From assembly GCF_010730055.1 (NCBI RefSeq), contig NZ_AP022575.1, positions 2,852,001 to 2,916,000 on the forward strand: a stretch of DNA of 64,000 nucleotides, written 5' to 3'. Numbering within the stretch: the first letter of the stretch is position 1; every line of letters begins with the position of its first letter. Positions 63,620-64,000 of this stretch are shown in pieces. The notes below the pieces were generated by a model. That model was not told the DNA's origin. It made no database searches and was given only the letters and a program-made list of their open reading frames with translations. This DNA comes from Mycobacterium shinjukuense (GTDB taxonomy: Bacteria > Actinomycetota > Actinomycetes > Mycobacteriales > Mycobacteriaceae). Made by a program: the position numbers and the translations under genes.

Positions 63620-64000
63620 TCAGTGGGCGTGGCCGTGATGGTCGTCGTCCGCCTTGGCCGGCTTGTCGACCACCGCGGTCTCGGTGGTGAGCACCATCCG
63701 GGCCACCGATGCCGCGTTGAGCACCGCCGACCTGGTCACCTTGACCGGGTCGACGACGCCGTCGGCGGCCAGGTCGCCGTAGCTCAGGGTGTCCGCGTTC
63801 AGCCCGTGCCCGGCGGGGAGTTCGGCGACCTTGTTGACGACGACCGATCCGTCCAGGCCCGCGTTGGCGGCGATCCAGTACAGCGGTGCGCTCAGGGCCT
63901 CGGCGAAGACGTCGACACCGCGCGCCTCATCGCCCGACACCGACGCGCGCAGCTCGTCCAACGCCTTGCGGGCGTGGATGAGCGCGGAGCCACCGCCGGG
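63620..64000 (-). CDS. groEL1: Chaperonin GroEL1, C-terminal part (5' end beyond window)
   Basis: About 126 C-terminal residues: PGGGSALIHARKALDELRAS, then LSAPLYWIAANAGLDGSVVV, GLNADTLSYGDLAADGVVDP and VTRSAVLNAASVARMVLTTE, all typical of a GroEL equatorial domain. It ends in the His-rich tail DDDHHGHAH instead of the Gly-Gly-Met tail, which marks the GroEL1 paralogue (Rv3417c). Mycobacterial GroEL1 is dispensable and is linked to biofilm mycolate synthesis and metal binding. The N-terminal part and groES lie beyond the right edge. Confidence 0.95.
   Translation of the reverse strand, partial: PGGGSALIHARKALDELRASVSGDEARGVDVFAEALSAPLYWIAANAGLDGSVVVNKVAELPAGHGLNADTLSYGDLAADGVVDPVKVTRSAVLNAASVARMVLTTETAVVDKPAKADDDHHGHAH

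Overview
The window is mycobacterial chromosome. It is very GC-rich and carries PE_PGRS and PPE-MPTR genes, DnaE2/ImuA'/ImuB, WhiB3, a His-tailed GroEL1 and the guaA/guaB2/guaB3 set. Gene content and order follow the Rv3350c-Rv3417c part of the M. tuberculosis chromosome as I remember it. Several genes expected there are missing (mfpA, PE_PGRS51, the block between otsB2 and vapC46 that includes the diterpene genes, cmaA1, phyA/idsA1, vapBC47). Others are additional (an FHA-ABC transporter, a GT2 glycosyltransferase, a cold-shock-domain gene). This suggests a slow-growing relative of the M. tuberculosis complex rather than a member of it. I cannot name the species.

Layout. 1-4610: 5' part of a large PE_PGRS gene (minus strand, runs off the left edge), preceded by a decayed 5' fragment of a PPE gene. 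5291-16459: a single 3722-residue PPE-MPTR protein (PPE56-like, minus) built of six large modules. 16831-19732: an FHA-FHA-ABC transporter and a small, apparently phosphopeptide-blind FHA protein. 19822-23770: a four-gene GTPase/DUF742/roadblock/histidine-kinase operon. 23948-25490: spoU, a nitroreductase and an FMN/F420-binding-type protein. 25572-31535: dnaE2 with a LexA box, a WS/DGAT-like protein and otsB2. 31605-34628: vapBC46 and a frameshifted PE_PGRS52-like gene. 34699-39433: htdY, lpqD, acrA1 and an iunH broken by a 74-bp duplication. 39488-42380: imuB-imuA' with a second LexA box and a divergent secreted protein. 42604-47984: guaA, a cold-shock-domain protein, and a beta-phosphoglucomutase/GH65 pair. 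48000-53104: a minus-strand sugar cluster (GT2, aminotransferase, FAD/NAD-binding protein, sugar N-formyltransferase) with two IdeR-type iron boxes and a long leader hairpin. 53285-54798: a TetR regulator and an alpha-ketoglutarate-dependent sulfatase around twin operators. 55253-64000: choD, guaB3, guaB2, a DUF5319 protein, rsdA, sigD, an Rv3415c-like gene, whiB3 and the 3' end of groEL1.

Themes. The whole DnaE2-ImuA'-ImuB mutasome lies in the window with both of its SOS boxes. Purine synthesis (guaA, guaB2, guaB3) and stress control (sigD/rsdA, whiB3) are interleaved. Five near-perfect inverted repeats of one sequence family sit at gene ends; I read them as TRIT-type bidirectional terminators. 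The least explained unit is the iron-box-flanked sugar cluster with its extra glycosyltransferase and structured leader. All functional names come from recognition of the translated sequences; no search was run.
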